A stretch of 64,000 nucleotides of DNA, taken from Cryptomeria japonica. Taxonomy: Eukaryota > Streptophyta > Pinopsida > Cupressales > Cupressaceae. Location: the NCBI RefSeq assembly GCF_030272615.1, contig NC_081408.1, positions 204,377,113-204,441,112 on the forward strand. Direction: 5' to 3'. Positions 47,707 to 60,235 of the stretch are shown piece after piece; position 1 is the first letter of the stretch; each line of letters begins with the position of its first letter. The position numbers were made by a program, and so were the translations under genes. The notes beneath the pieces were generated by a model. That model did not search any database. It was not told the DNA's origin and saw nothing but the letters and a program-made list of their open reading frames with translations.

Positions 47707-50700
47707 TCAACCTTGTAACTGGGTAGTTACAATTTGAAATAGATCCACCAAAATCAAGTTTATACTCTCCATAAACTTTTTACTGTCTCTTATTGTTGTC
47801 TCTGCTCTTTTAACTATACCTATGAGATGCTGCATATGCTATGTCGGTGTATTATGTCCCTGTATCAGTGCCTCAGATATTTCCTTCCATAATGATGCTA
47901 GATAGTCCAATCTTGGACTCAGTTTTAATCTTAGATGCTTTGCCTTATTCACTTTTTTCTCCTTTTCTCTTTCCAATTTAACTAATTCTTCCTCAAAATT
48001 TGTTATCTTTTGTTCAAAAATTGATAATGTATCAGGTGAGTTAACATAATTATTTGCAAGTTTATTGATTTCATCCTATACCTTGCTCATCTTCTTATCT
48101 ATATCTACAGTCAAAAAGTTTGTCTTACAGGTGTCTTTGTACAGAGTTTTGTACTCTTTCAATAAGTTACACAGTTCCGATAGAAGTGTGTCAAAATCTT
48201 TGGTACACTTCTTTATCTACTCATCAAAGGATATTTTCTTTACAATTTCCAATTTGTCCTTCAATGTCTCTTCCTTTAATTTCTCAATGTTTTCTATGAT
48301 ATATTTACACAAGGTATCAAGTTGTCCTAAAGAATCTTGATTGTCTATATTACAGTTAGGAACAATTACCTTCAAAATTGGTATTGTGTCATCTATTGCC
48401 TTATAAGCTTGTGAGCTACAATCTGTTATCTTTTTAATTGAATCTAATATTACTTCAATCACATTAGTTGATTTGTAGCCCGATGATGAGGAACCTACAT
48501 TTTGAGTACTACCAGTGGAAGTAACCAAGCTTGTATTAACCTCTGGTAGGTCTATTTGTGTTTGCATTTCCTTAAGCAATGGCTTTTCTATTTCTCCAGT
48601 TGCCGATGGCACTGTTTCCTTATGAACCTATTCCTATTTCTATATGTTGTTCCTGTTTCAGAGCCTTTTGCTCTGTTTGTTTCTCTGTTTGTTGCATTGT
48701 CTCAGTCTGAGTCTGAGTTTCTACCTATTTCTCTTTATCATCTGTCGGTTTCTCCTATGTGTTATCAGTTTGCTCAGCTACCGGTGGCTCAGTAGCCATT
48801 TTAGTCTTATCAGTTGTATCTTTGTCTACCATAATGTTGATCTTTTGAGTATCAACATCCACTGTATATAAGACTTCAGGATTAGGATTGACATCCTCTA
48901 CATCCATACTTTCAACTGTCAGTTGATCTTTTGTAGCTATTGTTGTTACTGGTGGAGTAATCAAAGGAGGTGGGGGTAAGTTGTCTTTAACCTTGATACT
49001 GGGTGGTCCACCAACTTTACCTTGACCCTTGTCTCTTTCTTTCTGATATACCTTTATAGGTTTGTGGCTCATGTATTCTTCTTGTTTTTATTTTTCCACT
49101 AGAAATATGTCGCATGCATTTTCTATCTCCTTAGTCACCTCATTAACTCTTCCAACCATTAAGGCAATGTGTCGGTGTGCAGTAGAAAATACTGACCAGT
49201 TGGCTTCAGCAATTAAGTCATCAATTTCTTTGGGTGAATTCACCGGGTATACAACAAGTAGCTTTTCTATCTTTATTTTCTTGTCAAGTTCTACTACTGC
49301 TTGTCTCCTTGCTTCCAGTATCTTAAATAGTTCATCTGGTACTTCATCTACTACTTCCATAAAAAATTTCTTATACATATCCATATGCAATATAGCACTG
49401 TTTTCTATTTGTTCTTTTTCATCAGCTGTCAGAGTGTCATATAGTTTCTCTACATTCTTCAATTTCCCTTCCTCTGTAATTTCTTTCAACAATATGTCAA
49501 GAGGGGCCAAGTCCTTCTTTGTCCTCTTCTTCTTCTTGGGTGTCAGTTTCTTCTTCTTTGGTGTATCCTTTCTTACTGGAGATCTCACTGCTTGTTGTTT
49601 TTGTCTTGTCCTCCTAGGTGAGGGTGTGGTTGCCGGTGAGGGATCTCTTTTCCTTACAACTCTTTTGAAAGTTTCAGGCATGTCACTCTCTGAAGATATG
49701 CCTACTGGTGATAGGTGAGTTTCAGGATGTGGAGTTGCTAACTCATCCTCTGTTATACCGGTTTGTTCCATTACTTTATCCTTGATTTCCTTTGCTTGCC
49801 TAGAACCTTTTCTTATAACTGCCTCAACCTTTTTCACTCTTTTCTTAGATTTTATATGGCTTTCAATAGTTTCTACACTACCAAATACTTCTTCCTTAGG
49901 TTCTTTAGGGGCTTCCAGAAGTGCTTTAGCATAAGTTTCAATTATATGATCATCTATTTCGTAGCCCATCTCTGTTACCCAAACTGTCCTAAGGATGACT
50001 ACTTCCATCCAGATCTCATCGTTCTTGATTACAAAGCATATTTCATCCTTATATTTGTCAACAATCTTTTGTGATAATCTTATTCTTTTCTTCATTTTGG
50101 CCTTAAGTGCTTGAAACAAATCACGGATATTGTTTTCCTTATCTTCTCCCATGTTATTGAATAGTTTTGTTAGCTGTTTACCTACTGGTATATCATATCC
50201 AAGTTCTTTGTAGCCTATACTGGAAACCTGTTTGGTTATATGTAGCATCAGACATACTAGAAAATTTCCAAATTTAAAAGTTCCTTTCTTGTCCTTCTTA
50301 ATATTGCCTAAGTTGTCAATTAATTCATCCTTCAACCACTCACATACATCAATCTTTGCATTATCTATGACCATGTCATAAGCACTCTTAATGCATAAAC
50401 TTGAAACTAAAGTGAGTCTATTTGCATGAGTAGCTTTACATCCTAATATCATGCTGATAAATCTTACATTAGTATCTTTTACATCATTACTCTTAAGGAC
50501 CTTCTGTCGGATGTGGCACTAGTTAGGTTTATTCTTGTCTAGCCTTTTACCAGTGTTCGGTAACCCTGTGATAGCTTTCACAGCTTCCTTGGTGATTTTG
50601 TGAATTGCATCTAACTAGAAAATTTCACCATGTACCTTGCTTAAGACTATCCTAATCACATCCTTGGGGAATTTAGGAATGCTAAGGATCTCTGTAAATC

Positions 50701-50989
50701 CTAAGGTTTCAATGATCTTGTGTTCATCTTTTACATTACCGGATTCATCACATATTACATATTTAAACATGGTTTTAATCTCTTCATCTCCTAGTTCCTC
50801 AATGTTGCAGTGAATGTAAATTCTGGGATCTTCAGCATAAACAACTCCCTTAGGAATTTGAGAAAAAGCACCTAAGGTATCATCTTTCTTTGCTACTTTG
50901 GGAACTAATTGAAATATGGGCCTAGGTCTTTTTATAACTTTGACAATAATAGGGTTTGCTATATATTCAAGTGCAGAGGTTGATGCCAT
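47707..50989 (-). pseudogene. E ORF2, long protein of unknown function
   Basis: Minus strand, ATG 50989 (MASTSALEYIANP) to a stop at 47709-47707, about 1,090 codons. One frame runs to about 48.62 kb, then a single shift, with in-frame stops near 50612, 50520 and 49085 and others near the 3' end. N-terminal third: mixed alpha-type region (LGAFSQIPKGVVYAEDP, AIHKITKEAVKAITGLPN, FGNFLVCLMLHITKQVSS). Middle: a basic tract near 49.53-49.56 kb (KKKKLTPKKKKRTKK) that could be a nuclear-localisation signal, preceded by TPSPRRTRQ. Then a helical stretch (LFKILEARRQAVVELDKKI, LIAEANWSVFSTAHRHIAL), a Pro/Thr and acidic linker and a C-terminal coiled-coil-like region (LCKYIIENIEKLKEETL). No polymerase, protease or integrase motif is visible. 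I do not recognise the family. Confidence 0.72.
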
Positions 50990-51332
50990 GATAAAATACC
51001 TTTTACTGCCTTTAGGATGGATGATTGCTTGAAGTGTTCTTGCCTCTTGCTCGAAATGCCTTATCTCGAAATCTTCACGCTCTTCGTAGGTTTGAAATCT
51101 AGGTGAAATGAAATGGAGCCAAAACCTTAAATTTATAGTGTCCTTTTGCCATCTACCACATTACATGTATGTCGATTAAGTAGTTATTTAACATTGTCTA
51201 CTGGTAATAAAGTAATTTCCAACTTCTCATCTCTAACCGAGGGAGTAATAACACATGTGTCATTAGATTACCAAACCCTCAAGGAAACTTTCTTCAATTC
51301 AATGAAGAACTTCCTACCGATGGAGCATCACT

Positions 51333-52427
51333 CTATCCTACCGATGAAGCATTGATTGGTTCTACCGGTGGAGGAGTATTCCCAATATTTAGATCAGTTT
51401 TTCTAATCCATTGTTTTGATAATTCTTGCTTAACCTCTTCAAGTTTTTCTTTACCCTTCAAGCTATAACTTTTGTTGTCTGTCGGTGATCCTTTACTTCT
51501 ACAGAATTTTGCAATATGCCCAATCTTTTTACATGCATAACAAGTTACATTATTCTTCTGAATAGCTTTCCCAAAACCTATGCCAGTTTGTGTTATGCAT
51601 TGATTAGATAAATGTCCAAATCTTCCACAAACATAACATCTCACATTCATTCTGCAATTTTCAGAGTTGTGACCAACTTTGTTGCATTTAGAACATTGAC
51701 CGGTGGGTGTGTTGATATTCTGATAATTTCTAGATCTACATTCATTTGCTCTATGACCATACTTATTATATTTAAAGCATTTTCCATTGAATTTATAAGT
51801 ATTAGGTTGTCTTACCGATTTGCTGTGATCCTAAGTATTTGCAATACCGAAGCTTTCACCAACTTCAAAGCCAATTCCAGAAGTGTCACCTTTAGGTTTT
51901 TGATTCTTTAGCAAGGTGCCAAGTTCCTCTGAGCTTTTCTTGAATTTTTCTTTATGTTGATTTGCAGTTTCTAGTTCTCTTTCTAAGACTTCTTTCTATC
52001 TCATCAGTTCATTGGAGTCATTCTGAGTGTGCATCAAATCTATCTTCAATAAATCATTTTCATTGCTAAGTCTTGTGTTCTCATTTGCTGCATCACTTAG
52101 TCTTCTGGTCAATTCTTCTTCATTCTTCTTCCTATGCTCAATTTCCTTACAAAATCTCATAGTCATATCTTGCATCTCATTCTTTGTTGTCATGTTCTCC
52201 AGTTTCAGCTTGCTTATCTAATCATTAAGTAATTCCTTTTCATCATTTTTAGTTTGCATTTTTTCACAAAGTTCTCTTCTCTTGTTTCTTGCAACAGTAA
52301 GATTCTCTTGAAGTGCTTGAATGATATCCTGAGCTACCTTTAGATCATCTTCTAGTTTGATATTTTTCAATTTTTCTATATCATAGTCTGAGAGAGCTCC
52401 TTCAAGTTGCTTCATCAGATTTTCCAT
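51333..52427 (-). pseudogene. E ORF1, coiled-coil plus zinc-knuckle Gag-like protein
   Basis: Minus strand, one frame of 365 codons from ATG 52427 (MENLMKQLEGALSDYD) with a few in-frame stops. The first 140 residues or so are strongly heptad-like and charged (for example LENMTTKNEMQDMTMRF and LTRRLSDAANENTRLSN). The C-terminal half holds a row of CCHC knuckles: one damaged (CFKYNKYGHRANEC), then CSKCNKVGHNSENC, CYVCGRFGHLSNQC and CYACKKIGHIAKFC. The usual copia Gag core found in A, B and C is absent. It probably binds RNA and could package E transcripts or tether them to a helper Gag. The spacing to ORF2 is 343 bp. Confidence 0.8.
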
Positions 52428-52484
52428 CTTTGCCAGTGTCAAGATCTTCCTCAAGTTGTTAGGCTTCTGAAAATAGAGGACCAA

Positions 52485-52497
52485 GCTCTGATACCAA
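52485..52497 (-). other. E primer-binding site
   Basis: Minus strand TTGGTATCAGAGC, a perfect initiator-Met tRNA-type site, one base from the 5' LTR. Confidence 0.93.
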
Positions 52498-52498
52498 T

Positions 52499-53320
52499 TG
52501 TTAGGATTCCCACAGATACTGAGAGGGGGGGTGAATCAGTATCTAACCGGCGAGTATAATTTATTTTCTTAATACATGTAGAACATATTATAATAGTGTA
52601 CCAGTATGCAAGAAATAATGTAATAAACAGAATTAAAAACATCCACATGAAAAACACACCATGACACAAGGATTTAATGAGGAAACCCAGTGTGGGAAAA
52701 ACCTCGATGGGATTTGTGACCCACAATATCCACTTATTGGCCAATAAGAGAATATTACTTACAAGAGGGGCCTGCACATGCAGGAAGGCCAATTGCCTAG
52801 AGCTCACTACTCAATGGGAAGTCTCACTGACTTATAATGTAGATTATACAAATCCAATATCTTGTACTGCTTTACAATACCATCTATAATGCCTGATTCA
52901 GTACTGGTTGCTTCTCTTCTTCTTACATAAACCCTTTAACCTATATTTCGCATAATAGGTCTACCTTAATATTTTTCCCTTTCACATACATCACTTTCTT
53001 AACTTACTTACAAGATGTCTACAATGATCTCTTTTATATATAAGAGTCATTTTACAGTGATATCAAGTCAACTTACAAAGTTTTTACAATAATAAACAAA
53101 ATATAATATAACAAAATCCTGTCGGCCTCTGTACCAGTATACTTCCTTTCTTTTTGCTGGTGCAGGTGTCCTGAGTGCCGATGTAGAGTTTGATCGTTGA
53201 TGCCGGTGAACTATCTTGCTGGTGTAATGCCTTGCTGGTGCCATAGGATTGTAAGGTTGCCATCAATGACAAAACCTTCAATCACCTACAATGTCTCATT
53301 GGAGTGTGCATATGCCAATA
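52499..53320 (-). repeat. E 5' LTR
   Basis: TGTTAGGATTCCCACAG...CATATGCCAATA in plus view, 822 bp. It ends TA where the other copy ends CA. A GATAC duplication follows. Confidence 0.93.
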
Positions 53321-53944
53321 GATACATCATCCGGTTTCGCAACCACACACTCAACTGAACCATGTTCACTCTTTGCCAGCTCATTAAACTAAACAACTTC
53401 ATCAACCTTATAAACTAATCAATCAGGTCGGTAACACAACAAAAACCTAATTCTCATAGAGATTACAAACAAATCGGTTCAAGTATGACCGTTGGATTAC
53501 ATATAAATCTCTACACATCAATCAAGAAAACCTTGATTTCTCCTTGATCACCGCTTCATCAAACTTAGTAACTCACCACATGCTTTGTATTAGATGCAAT
53601 ACATTTGATAATTCCCTAGACAAAAATCATTACAACAACTCACCAAAATCTCTTGGAATTGTCTTTATATAATAATCATATGTGTCATAATCATTACCAC
53701 CCATCGTCAGATCATAAACCAATATATCCAGTTCATCAAACTCAATCGGTTAGGGTTTATCAAAAACAACAGGTAGGGTTTACCGGTTACAACAATAGAA
53801 ATGGTTTACACCAGTTACCAGTTTACTCCATAAATTCTTCCTACCGGTTATAGTAACCATATTACAACAATATCATTACTGGTTTAATTGACATTAATGA
53901 CAACATAACATATAATTAATGCAATCTTCATGCAAATGCCAACA

Positions 53945-54279
53945 ATATCCCCCTTTGGCATTGATGGAAATAAAAATATCAATACCATTGATTGTTGCGT
54001 GATTGTGAATAGGAATCCTGGTTTACATTACTAAGTATTCACCATGCTCTCCATGTCTTCAGCTTGTCACTGGTTCTCCTGCTCATAATCACATAATTCT
54101 TCTCCCCCTTTGATAGCAATGCCAAATTGAAAGTAAAACATGTAATATCAAATTTCACTATGCATCATCAACAATCTGCCACTTGATGCTCCCCCTGTGG
54201 AATAAATCCACTTCTACAGCAATCCTTCTGTAAAATTTGGCAATTAGATCCGAGACTGATGTAATCTACATCATACATC
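53945..54279 (-). other. A2 polypurine tract and 3' untranslated region
   Basis: Minus strand TGCCAAAGGGGGATAT next to the 3' LTR. The rest is non-coding, with CCCCCTTTGA and CTCCCCCTG motifs (purine-rich on the minus strand) that may be extra tracts. Confidence 0.75.
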
Positions 54280-57200
54280 ACTGACTTCATGAAGAGGGAC
54301 AACCCCTAACTAACTTCTGAGATACTCAAAAGTTGTCTTAGGCAGAGGTTTAGTAAAAATATCTACAAGCTATTCCTTGGTAGAAACATGCTCCAAGATC
54401 ACATCTTTACTTTGTACTTTTTCCCTCACGAAATGATAGTTCAATTCAATATGCTTGGTTCGTCTGTGCAAAACATGGTTCTTGGAAATATTTATGGCAC
54501 TTGTATTATCACATAAAATCTTTATAGGTTCTGAAATCCTCATCTTAAAACCTTCCAAAATGTGCCTCATCCATATAGCCTGTGTACAATTCATGTAAGC
54601 TGCAACATACTCAGCTTCAATAGTAGATTGTGAAGTACAACTCTGCTTCTTACTACTCTATGAAACAAGTCTTCCTCCAAAAAAAATGCTCCACAGGTTG
54701 TGCTTTTGTGGTCATCAACATTTCCTAGCCAATCTGCATCTGGGTACACCTTCGAGTAAAAATTTCCTCCATATGGATACCATAACCCATAATCAACAGT
54801 ACCTATCAAATATCTAAATATTCTTTTGGTTGCTATCATATGTGTTTCCTTAGGATTTTTCTGGAATCTAGCTACTATGCCAACTACATGAGCTATGTCG
54901 GGTCTGGTATTAACAACATAGTACATAGTACAATTTCTCAATCATTGACCTATATTCCTTCTCATCAACAGCTTTGGACTTATATTCCTTAGACAACTTA
55001 CAACCTGTAACCATAGGTTTCCCAACTGGTTTACAGTCACTCATGTCAAATGTCTTCAAGACCACTTTCACATGTACTTAGACTGTGTGACAAAAATACC
55101 ATTCTTCATTTGCTATATTTGCAAGCCTATAAATTTTTTTTTCTCCCACTAAAGACATTTCAAACTCATTTTTCATTTCATCTGCAAAACTATTGCTCAT
55201 GTCATGATTGCCTCCAAATATGATATCATCAACAAATACTTCGTTGAGTGGTATTTTATCTCCTTTAGATTTGAGATAAATGTTACTATCATCACTAGTT
55301 CTCAGAAAGCCTATCTTCATCAAATGTGTATGAAGCCTTTCATACCATTCTATTGGTGCCTTCTTTAATCCATATAAAGCTTTATGCAATCTACATACCA
55401 TGTCTTTCTTATCGGTTAGATCACAACCATCCAATTTCTCAATGTATACTTCTTCTTCTAATATCCCATTCAAAAATACAGACTTAACATCTGTCTGGTA
55501 TACCTTGAATTTCTTGTGCCTTGCAAATGCAAGTAAAGTTCTGATACCTTCCAGTCTTTCCACTGGTGCAAAAGTATCACCATAGTCTTCTCCGTCGTCT
55601 TTTGCATTACCTTTGCAAACCAACCTAGCTTTGTTGCAAACTACAACACCATCTTCGTTCAACTTGTTCCCAAAAATCCACTTAGTACCTATCACATTTT
55701 TATTTACTGGTCAGGGTACTAGGGTCCATGTGTTGTTATTCTTAATTTGATCTAATTCCTCTTCCATAGCTTTAACCCAATAATCATCACCAAATGCTTC
55801 CTTAGCAATAATTCTCTCTGATTCTTCTTCTAGTTAGTACTCCACCATCCTTCTCCCCAATAATTTGTTCAGGATTGTGATTCAATCTCACATATCTTGG
55901 AATAAAATGATCATTATCTATAGGTTCAGCTTCTTCATGATCATTATCTTCTTTTGAATTTATCTGTTCTAGTTGATCTAGTACATCAATAATTTCTTTG
56001 CCGGTTTCAGAGTTCACAGTTAGTGGTTCCAAAAACAAAATGCAAGGATCTTCATTCTTTTTGTCTAAACTCATTTCCTCTAAGACTTTAGGATTTTCAT
56101 CCACTCAAACATCAACACTCTCAATAATTCTCTGTGTCCAGTTGTTAAAATACTTGTAGGCCTTACTCTTGGTGGAATAGCCAATAAATATACCTTCATC
56201 ATTTTTAGCCTCAACTTTTCTAATATAATCACCTCTCTTAATAAAAAATTTGCTTCCAAATATTCTAAAATAATTAACATCAGGTGATCTACCATACCAA
56301 TATTCATAAGGAGCCTTGTCCTTACCTCTCTGTACCAGAATTCAGTTCTTAGTGTAGATAGTTGTGTTGATAGCTTCTCTCCATAAATTTTTCGCTACAC
56401 CTCCTTGTATCAACATCATCCTAGAAGCTTCAACAATTTCTCTCTACGATACCATTCTGTTGTGGTATCCTTGGTGTAGAAAGCTGCCACTTGATACCAT
56501 TTTCTTCACAATAGCTAGTGAATTCCTTAGAAGTAAATTCACCACCCTGATCTATCCTCGGGCACCTTATCTTCTTTATGTTCTCTTTCTCAACTAAGGC
56601 TCTGAATGCGTTGAACTTACCAAAAGCTTCAGTCTTATCCTTAAAGAATGTGACCCACATCATCCTTGAGCAATCATCGGTGAAGACCATAAAATATCTA
56701 TCACCTTGAATACTTTTTGTTCTTATTGGTCCACAAAGATCTGTATGAACCAAATATAACAAATGTTCCACTAAAAAGAATTTTCTCTTGAAAATTGAGG
56801 ATGTCATCTTTCCCAACTGACATTCTTTGCACAGAGAGTTAACCGGTTTGTCTAACTGAGGCAAACCTCTCATTGTCTCGGACTTACTCACTTTAATAAT
56901 GTTATCAAAGTTTATATGACAAAATCTCATATGCCAAAGCCAACTATCATCTATCTTTGCAATTAAACAATTGTTGACTTTAGGATTAGGGTGAAACAAG
57001 TTACCTTTAGTTTGCTTCCTAGTTGCAATCAGTTCACCTTTACTGCCATAGATTTTGTACATACCATTTTTAAATTCCAATGGGTATCCTCTATCATTGA
57101 GTTGTGCCACAGTTAAAAAATTATGATTTAAACCTTCAACCAGTAGACATCATCTGCACTACTCTTTCCATTAAGAGAAATAGTTCCCTTACCTTTAACC

Positions 57201-58352
57201 ATGTAGGGTGAGTCATTACCAAATCTTACAACTCTGCCATCAAATTCCTTCATAGAAATAAATTTGCTCCGATCACCGGTCATGTGATGTGTAAAACCAC
57301 TATTAATGATCCAATCATTAGAGTTATCCTTCCAGGATACTAATTCCTTATGGTCTGACATCTATTCTTTAATGGCTATAAACACAATGTCTTCATTAGC
57401 ATGACCATTAGATTCCTCATCAGTGATACCACCATCAACAACAATAAGATAATATCTTTTGCCTTTACCCTTATACTTCTTGAATTTCTCTCATTTGTGC
57501 TCATTATTACCATTAGGACAGTAAGTAGCAATGTGTCCAATCTTGTTGCATGCAAAACATTTCAAAGGTAATTTGCCTCTATATTTACCTATACCTCTAG
57601 GAAATGACTTGGCCAACAATGCTTCAAGCTCAACTAAACTGTCTTCATCATCAACTTCTCTATTGGATCTGGATTCATAACTATGAATGGCATCTCTACT
57701 TTTCCTCATAGATGGGTTAGAAACAAAAGCTCTAAATACAGACTCAAATTTCTATACACTACCATCATAACCATTTAATTCAAAATCAGTAAGCTTCCCA
57801 ATGATGGAGTCAAGAGTTACCTTAGTTTTGTCAATGGACTTCAGCTCCTGAATAGCTACAACTTGGATAGCGTAGACTGGTAGCAGGGTTCTCAGTACCT
57901 TACTAATCACTGTGGAATTCCACTTTACCTCCTACACTGTTAATTTCACTGACTATCTCTTTTATCCTTTAACCATACCACTGGATATTCTCACCTTCAA
58001 CCATCCCCATGTCATCAAACTTTCCTCTTAGACTCTCTTCTTTAGCAATCTTAACATGTTCATAACAACTATAAATCTCCTCAATTTTTTTCCATACTTG
58101 ATATGTAGTTTGAAGACCATGGGCATCTACATACTCTGCATCAGACAAAGAACTGACAATAGCCTCCAATGCTTGATGATTTTCTTGTTGCTCTTTTTTC
58201 TAATCATCATTCAACATCCCAGTAGGTGAAACATACTTAGTATTGACATGTTCCCAATACTGACTTCCCAAACTCTGGATGTAAATTTTCATTCTGTCAC
58301 TCCATATCCTGTAGTTCTCTCTATTAAACTTCAGACCTTCCTTCTTCATCAT
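54280..58352 (-). pseudogene. A2 copia Gag-Pol, inactivated
   Basis: Minus strand from ATG 58352. Gag core (LKFNRENYRIWSD; TTYQVWKKIEEIYSC); intact knuckle CFACNKIGHIATYC near 57.5-57.57 kb; protease WIINSGFTHHMTGD (DSG to NSG, Cys to Phe); integrase 57110-56430 (WLWHMRFCHINFDN, SLCKECQLGKM, HTDLCGPIRTKS, DQGGEFTSKEF, PQQNGIVERN); reverse transcriptase 55695-55078 ([39 protein letters not shown] with FVDD intact); palm/thumb (VVNTRPDIAHVVGIVARF); RNase H (PDADWLGNVDDHKSTT, CDNTSAINIS, LEHVSTKE). Frameshifts lie near 57.9, 57.13 and 55.1 kb, among others. A1 is its closest relative here. Confidence 0.9.
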
Positions 58353-58421
58353 GATCTATAGATCTTTACCTCAAGCTATTAGGCTTAGACTTTGGAGAAC
58401 CTGAAATGGTCTGAAACTAAT

Positions 58422-59715
58422 TGATGGTATGATGAAGGAATAAGTATCCACTCAACTACTGAGAGGGGGGGTAGAGAATCAGTATATAGAAAAACTGATA
58501 AAAACTTCACCAATCTCAAAAATCAATCTTTTAAAGTAAACTTAGAATAATACCTCTATCAAGATAAAAACTCATAAGATAAACCAGTTGACTGTTACAA
58601 TAAATTAATAGTAAACAACTTCTTGATATCTTAATGCTTCTGTTTATCATGACTTATGAAAATAGTTAAGTAGTTAAGTAAATCAACCATGAAAACATAA
58701 CCACAAAAACATTTACCACTTAACAAAAATATTTTTGACGTGGAAACCAAAATAGGTAAAAACCACAGTGAGATGAGACTCATGAGATAACTATCTGAAC
58801 TCTTCTGAAGTTCGCCCTGTTAGGAACCTAGCCTGTTAAAGCTTTACAAAAATTCATGTTAAGAACTGATCCCATTAGGAATCACCCAGTTAAGCGATTG
58901 ACTACAAATGCCTTGTTAGAAGCAATACCTTGTAAGGAGTAACCTCGGTAGAGGATTTGAAAATCCAATCTAATGGACCACCTTGTTAGAGCTTACCCAG
59001 TTAGGTGATTTCAATTTTGCTGTAAATGCTAGAAAACAATAGGAGTTTGCTGATCTGTCTGAATAGCACTACCCTTTCTTGATCAGATCCATTTTATGCT
59101 CCTATCTACATTTACTCAAACTACAAATACATGATCTGTTTCAACAACCACACACTCAACTGAAATTTGCTCACTCTTTGCCAAATCATTAAACTAAACA
59201 ACTTCATCGACCTTATAAACAAATGAATCAAGTCGGAAACACAACAAAAACCTAATTCTCATAGAGATTACAACCAAATCTGTTCAAGTCAATCAAGAAA
59301 ACCTTGATCACTCCTTGATCACCACTTCGTCAAACTTAGTAACTTATCACGTGCTTTGCATTAGATGCAATACATTTTCTCATTCCCTACACAAAAACTG
59401 TTACAACAAATTGCCAAAATCTCTTGGAATTGTCTTCATACAATAATCATACGTGTCATAATCATTACCGCTCATCATCAGATCATAAACCAATATAACC
59501 AGTTCATCAAACTTAATCTGTTACGGTTTATAAAAAATAACATACAGGGTTTACCAGTTAAAACAATAGATAAGGTTTACACCGGTTACCGGTTTACTCC
59601 AAAAATTCTTCCTACCAGTTACAGTAACCATATTACAATAATATCATTACTGGTTAAATTGACATCAATGACAACATAACATATCATTAATGCAATCTTC
59701 ATGAAAATACCAACA
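58422..59715 (-). repeat. A2 5' LTR
   Basis: TGATGGTATGATGAAGGAA...AAATACCAACA in plus view, 1,294 bp. GAGAGGGGGGG and AATCAGT lie near 58461. The neighbouring primer site (58408-58421, minus strand) is degraded: TTAGTTTCAGACC against TTGGTATCAGAGC. Confidence 0.87.
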
Positions 59716-60235
59716 TTCTCAATGAAAACAAACAAAACAAATAGGACATGATTAGGAAACACCAACAAGCACATTAGAATCATCTGCAATAGCTGCACCA
59801 ACACCACTTAATCAAATATCTATTGATCAACACCTTGATACTCAAGAACACTCAAACAAAAACAAGTGGGACTAGAAAGATAACTTGCAAAGCACCAAAT
59901 CATGAACCATCTAAATTCAAGATACACATGAACATCCCAAACACTCTCCCAAATCCGAAACTTAAGATATAATCATTCTGAAGCACAACAGATCAAATAC
60001 CAGAACATTTCAATATCGAACATTGAAAAACAATCCTCATACTAGAATCCATAACTCAATCAAATCATCACTTAGAATCATGAAACCAACACTAAATCAA
60101 GTATCTCTAGTTGATTTAGCATATCAAATAGATAAAATAGTTATATCAACTCTCTGTAGTCACCGGAACACCGAAACACCAGAATATAGTGACATTAATG
60201 ACAAAAACATATCCTAGCAGTAGCAATATCCAACA
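59716..60235 (-). repeat. D 3' LTR, inner part
   Basis: Continuation of the D LTR after A2, ending CAATATCCAACA next to the D polypurine tract. A-rich, no coding. Confidence 0.68.

Larger units (their letters stand above)
46679..53320 (-). mobile_element. non-autonomous LTR element E carrying unknown ORFs
   Basis: 6,642 bp, bounded by GATAC (46674-46678 and 53321-53325), with LTRs of 827 and 822 bp, a perfect primer site (52485-52497) and a polypurine tract (47506-47520). LTRs differ by about 6% over the first 200 bp by eye. The 5-kb internal region encodes a Gag-like coiled-coil and zinc-knuckle ORF (ORF1) and a long second ORF (ORF2), and I find no protease, integrase, reverse transcriptase or RNase H motif. 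The leader after the primer site resembles B2's (CAGAAG..TAACAACTTGAGGA), and the polypurine region matches B1. It was probably mobilised by a B-like copia element. Confidence 0.9.
45949..53944 (-). repeat. A2 3' LTR, split by element E
   Basis: Parts 45949-46678 and 53326-53944. It starts TGATGGTATGATGAAAG and ends AATGCCAACA. The sequence reads through as CAAACTATA, GATAC, ATCATCCGG once E and one GATAC copy are removed, as in the A1 LTR near 5323-5340. Confidence 0.88.
45949..59715 (-). mobile_element. Ty1/copia element A2, interrupted by E
   Basis: Second family-A element: TGATGG...CCAACA ends, a 5' LTR of 1,294 bp (58422-59715), a degenerate primer site (58408-58421), gag-pol 58352-54280, a polypurine tract at 53945 and a 3' LTR (45949-53944) split by element E. 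Subtracting E and one GATAC copy, the 3' LTR is about 1,349 bp. It sits in the 3' LTR of D. The flanks TGCTT and TTCTC match at only three of five positions, so the target duplication is doubtful. Confidence 0.85.

Noticed and set aside
49062-49718. 218-codon plus-strand frame rich in Ser/Phe
   Set aside because: It lies exactly opposite the Lys/Glu-rich ORF2 of element E; Ser/Phe richness is the antisense image of that codon use.
47707-50989. ORF2 of E as a retroviral-like envelope gene
   Set aside because: No signal peptide, transmembrane segment or fusion-peptide-like stretch is visible, and E lacks pol, so an envelope role has no support.
45944-59720. 5-bp target duplication for A2 (TGCTT and TTCTC)
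   Set aside because: Only three of five positions match, which is not enough to claim; A2's ends are inferred from its LTR termini alone.
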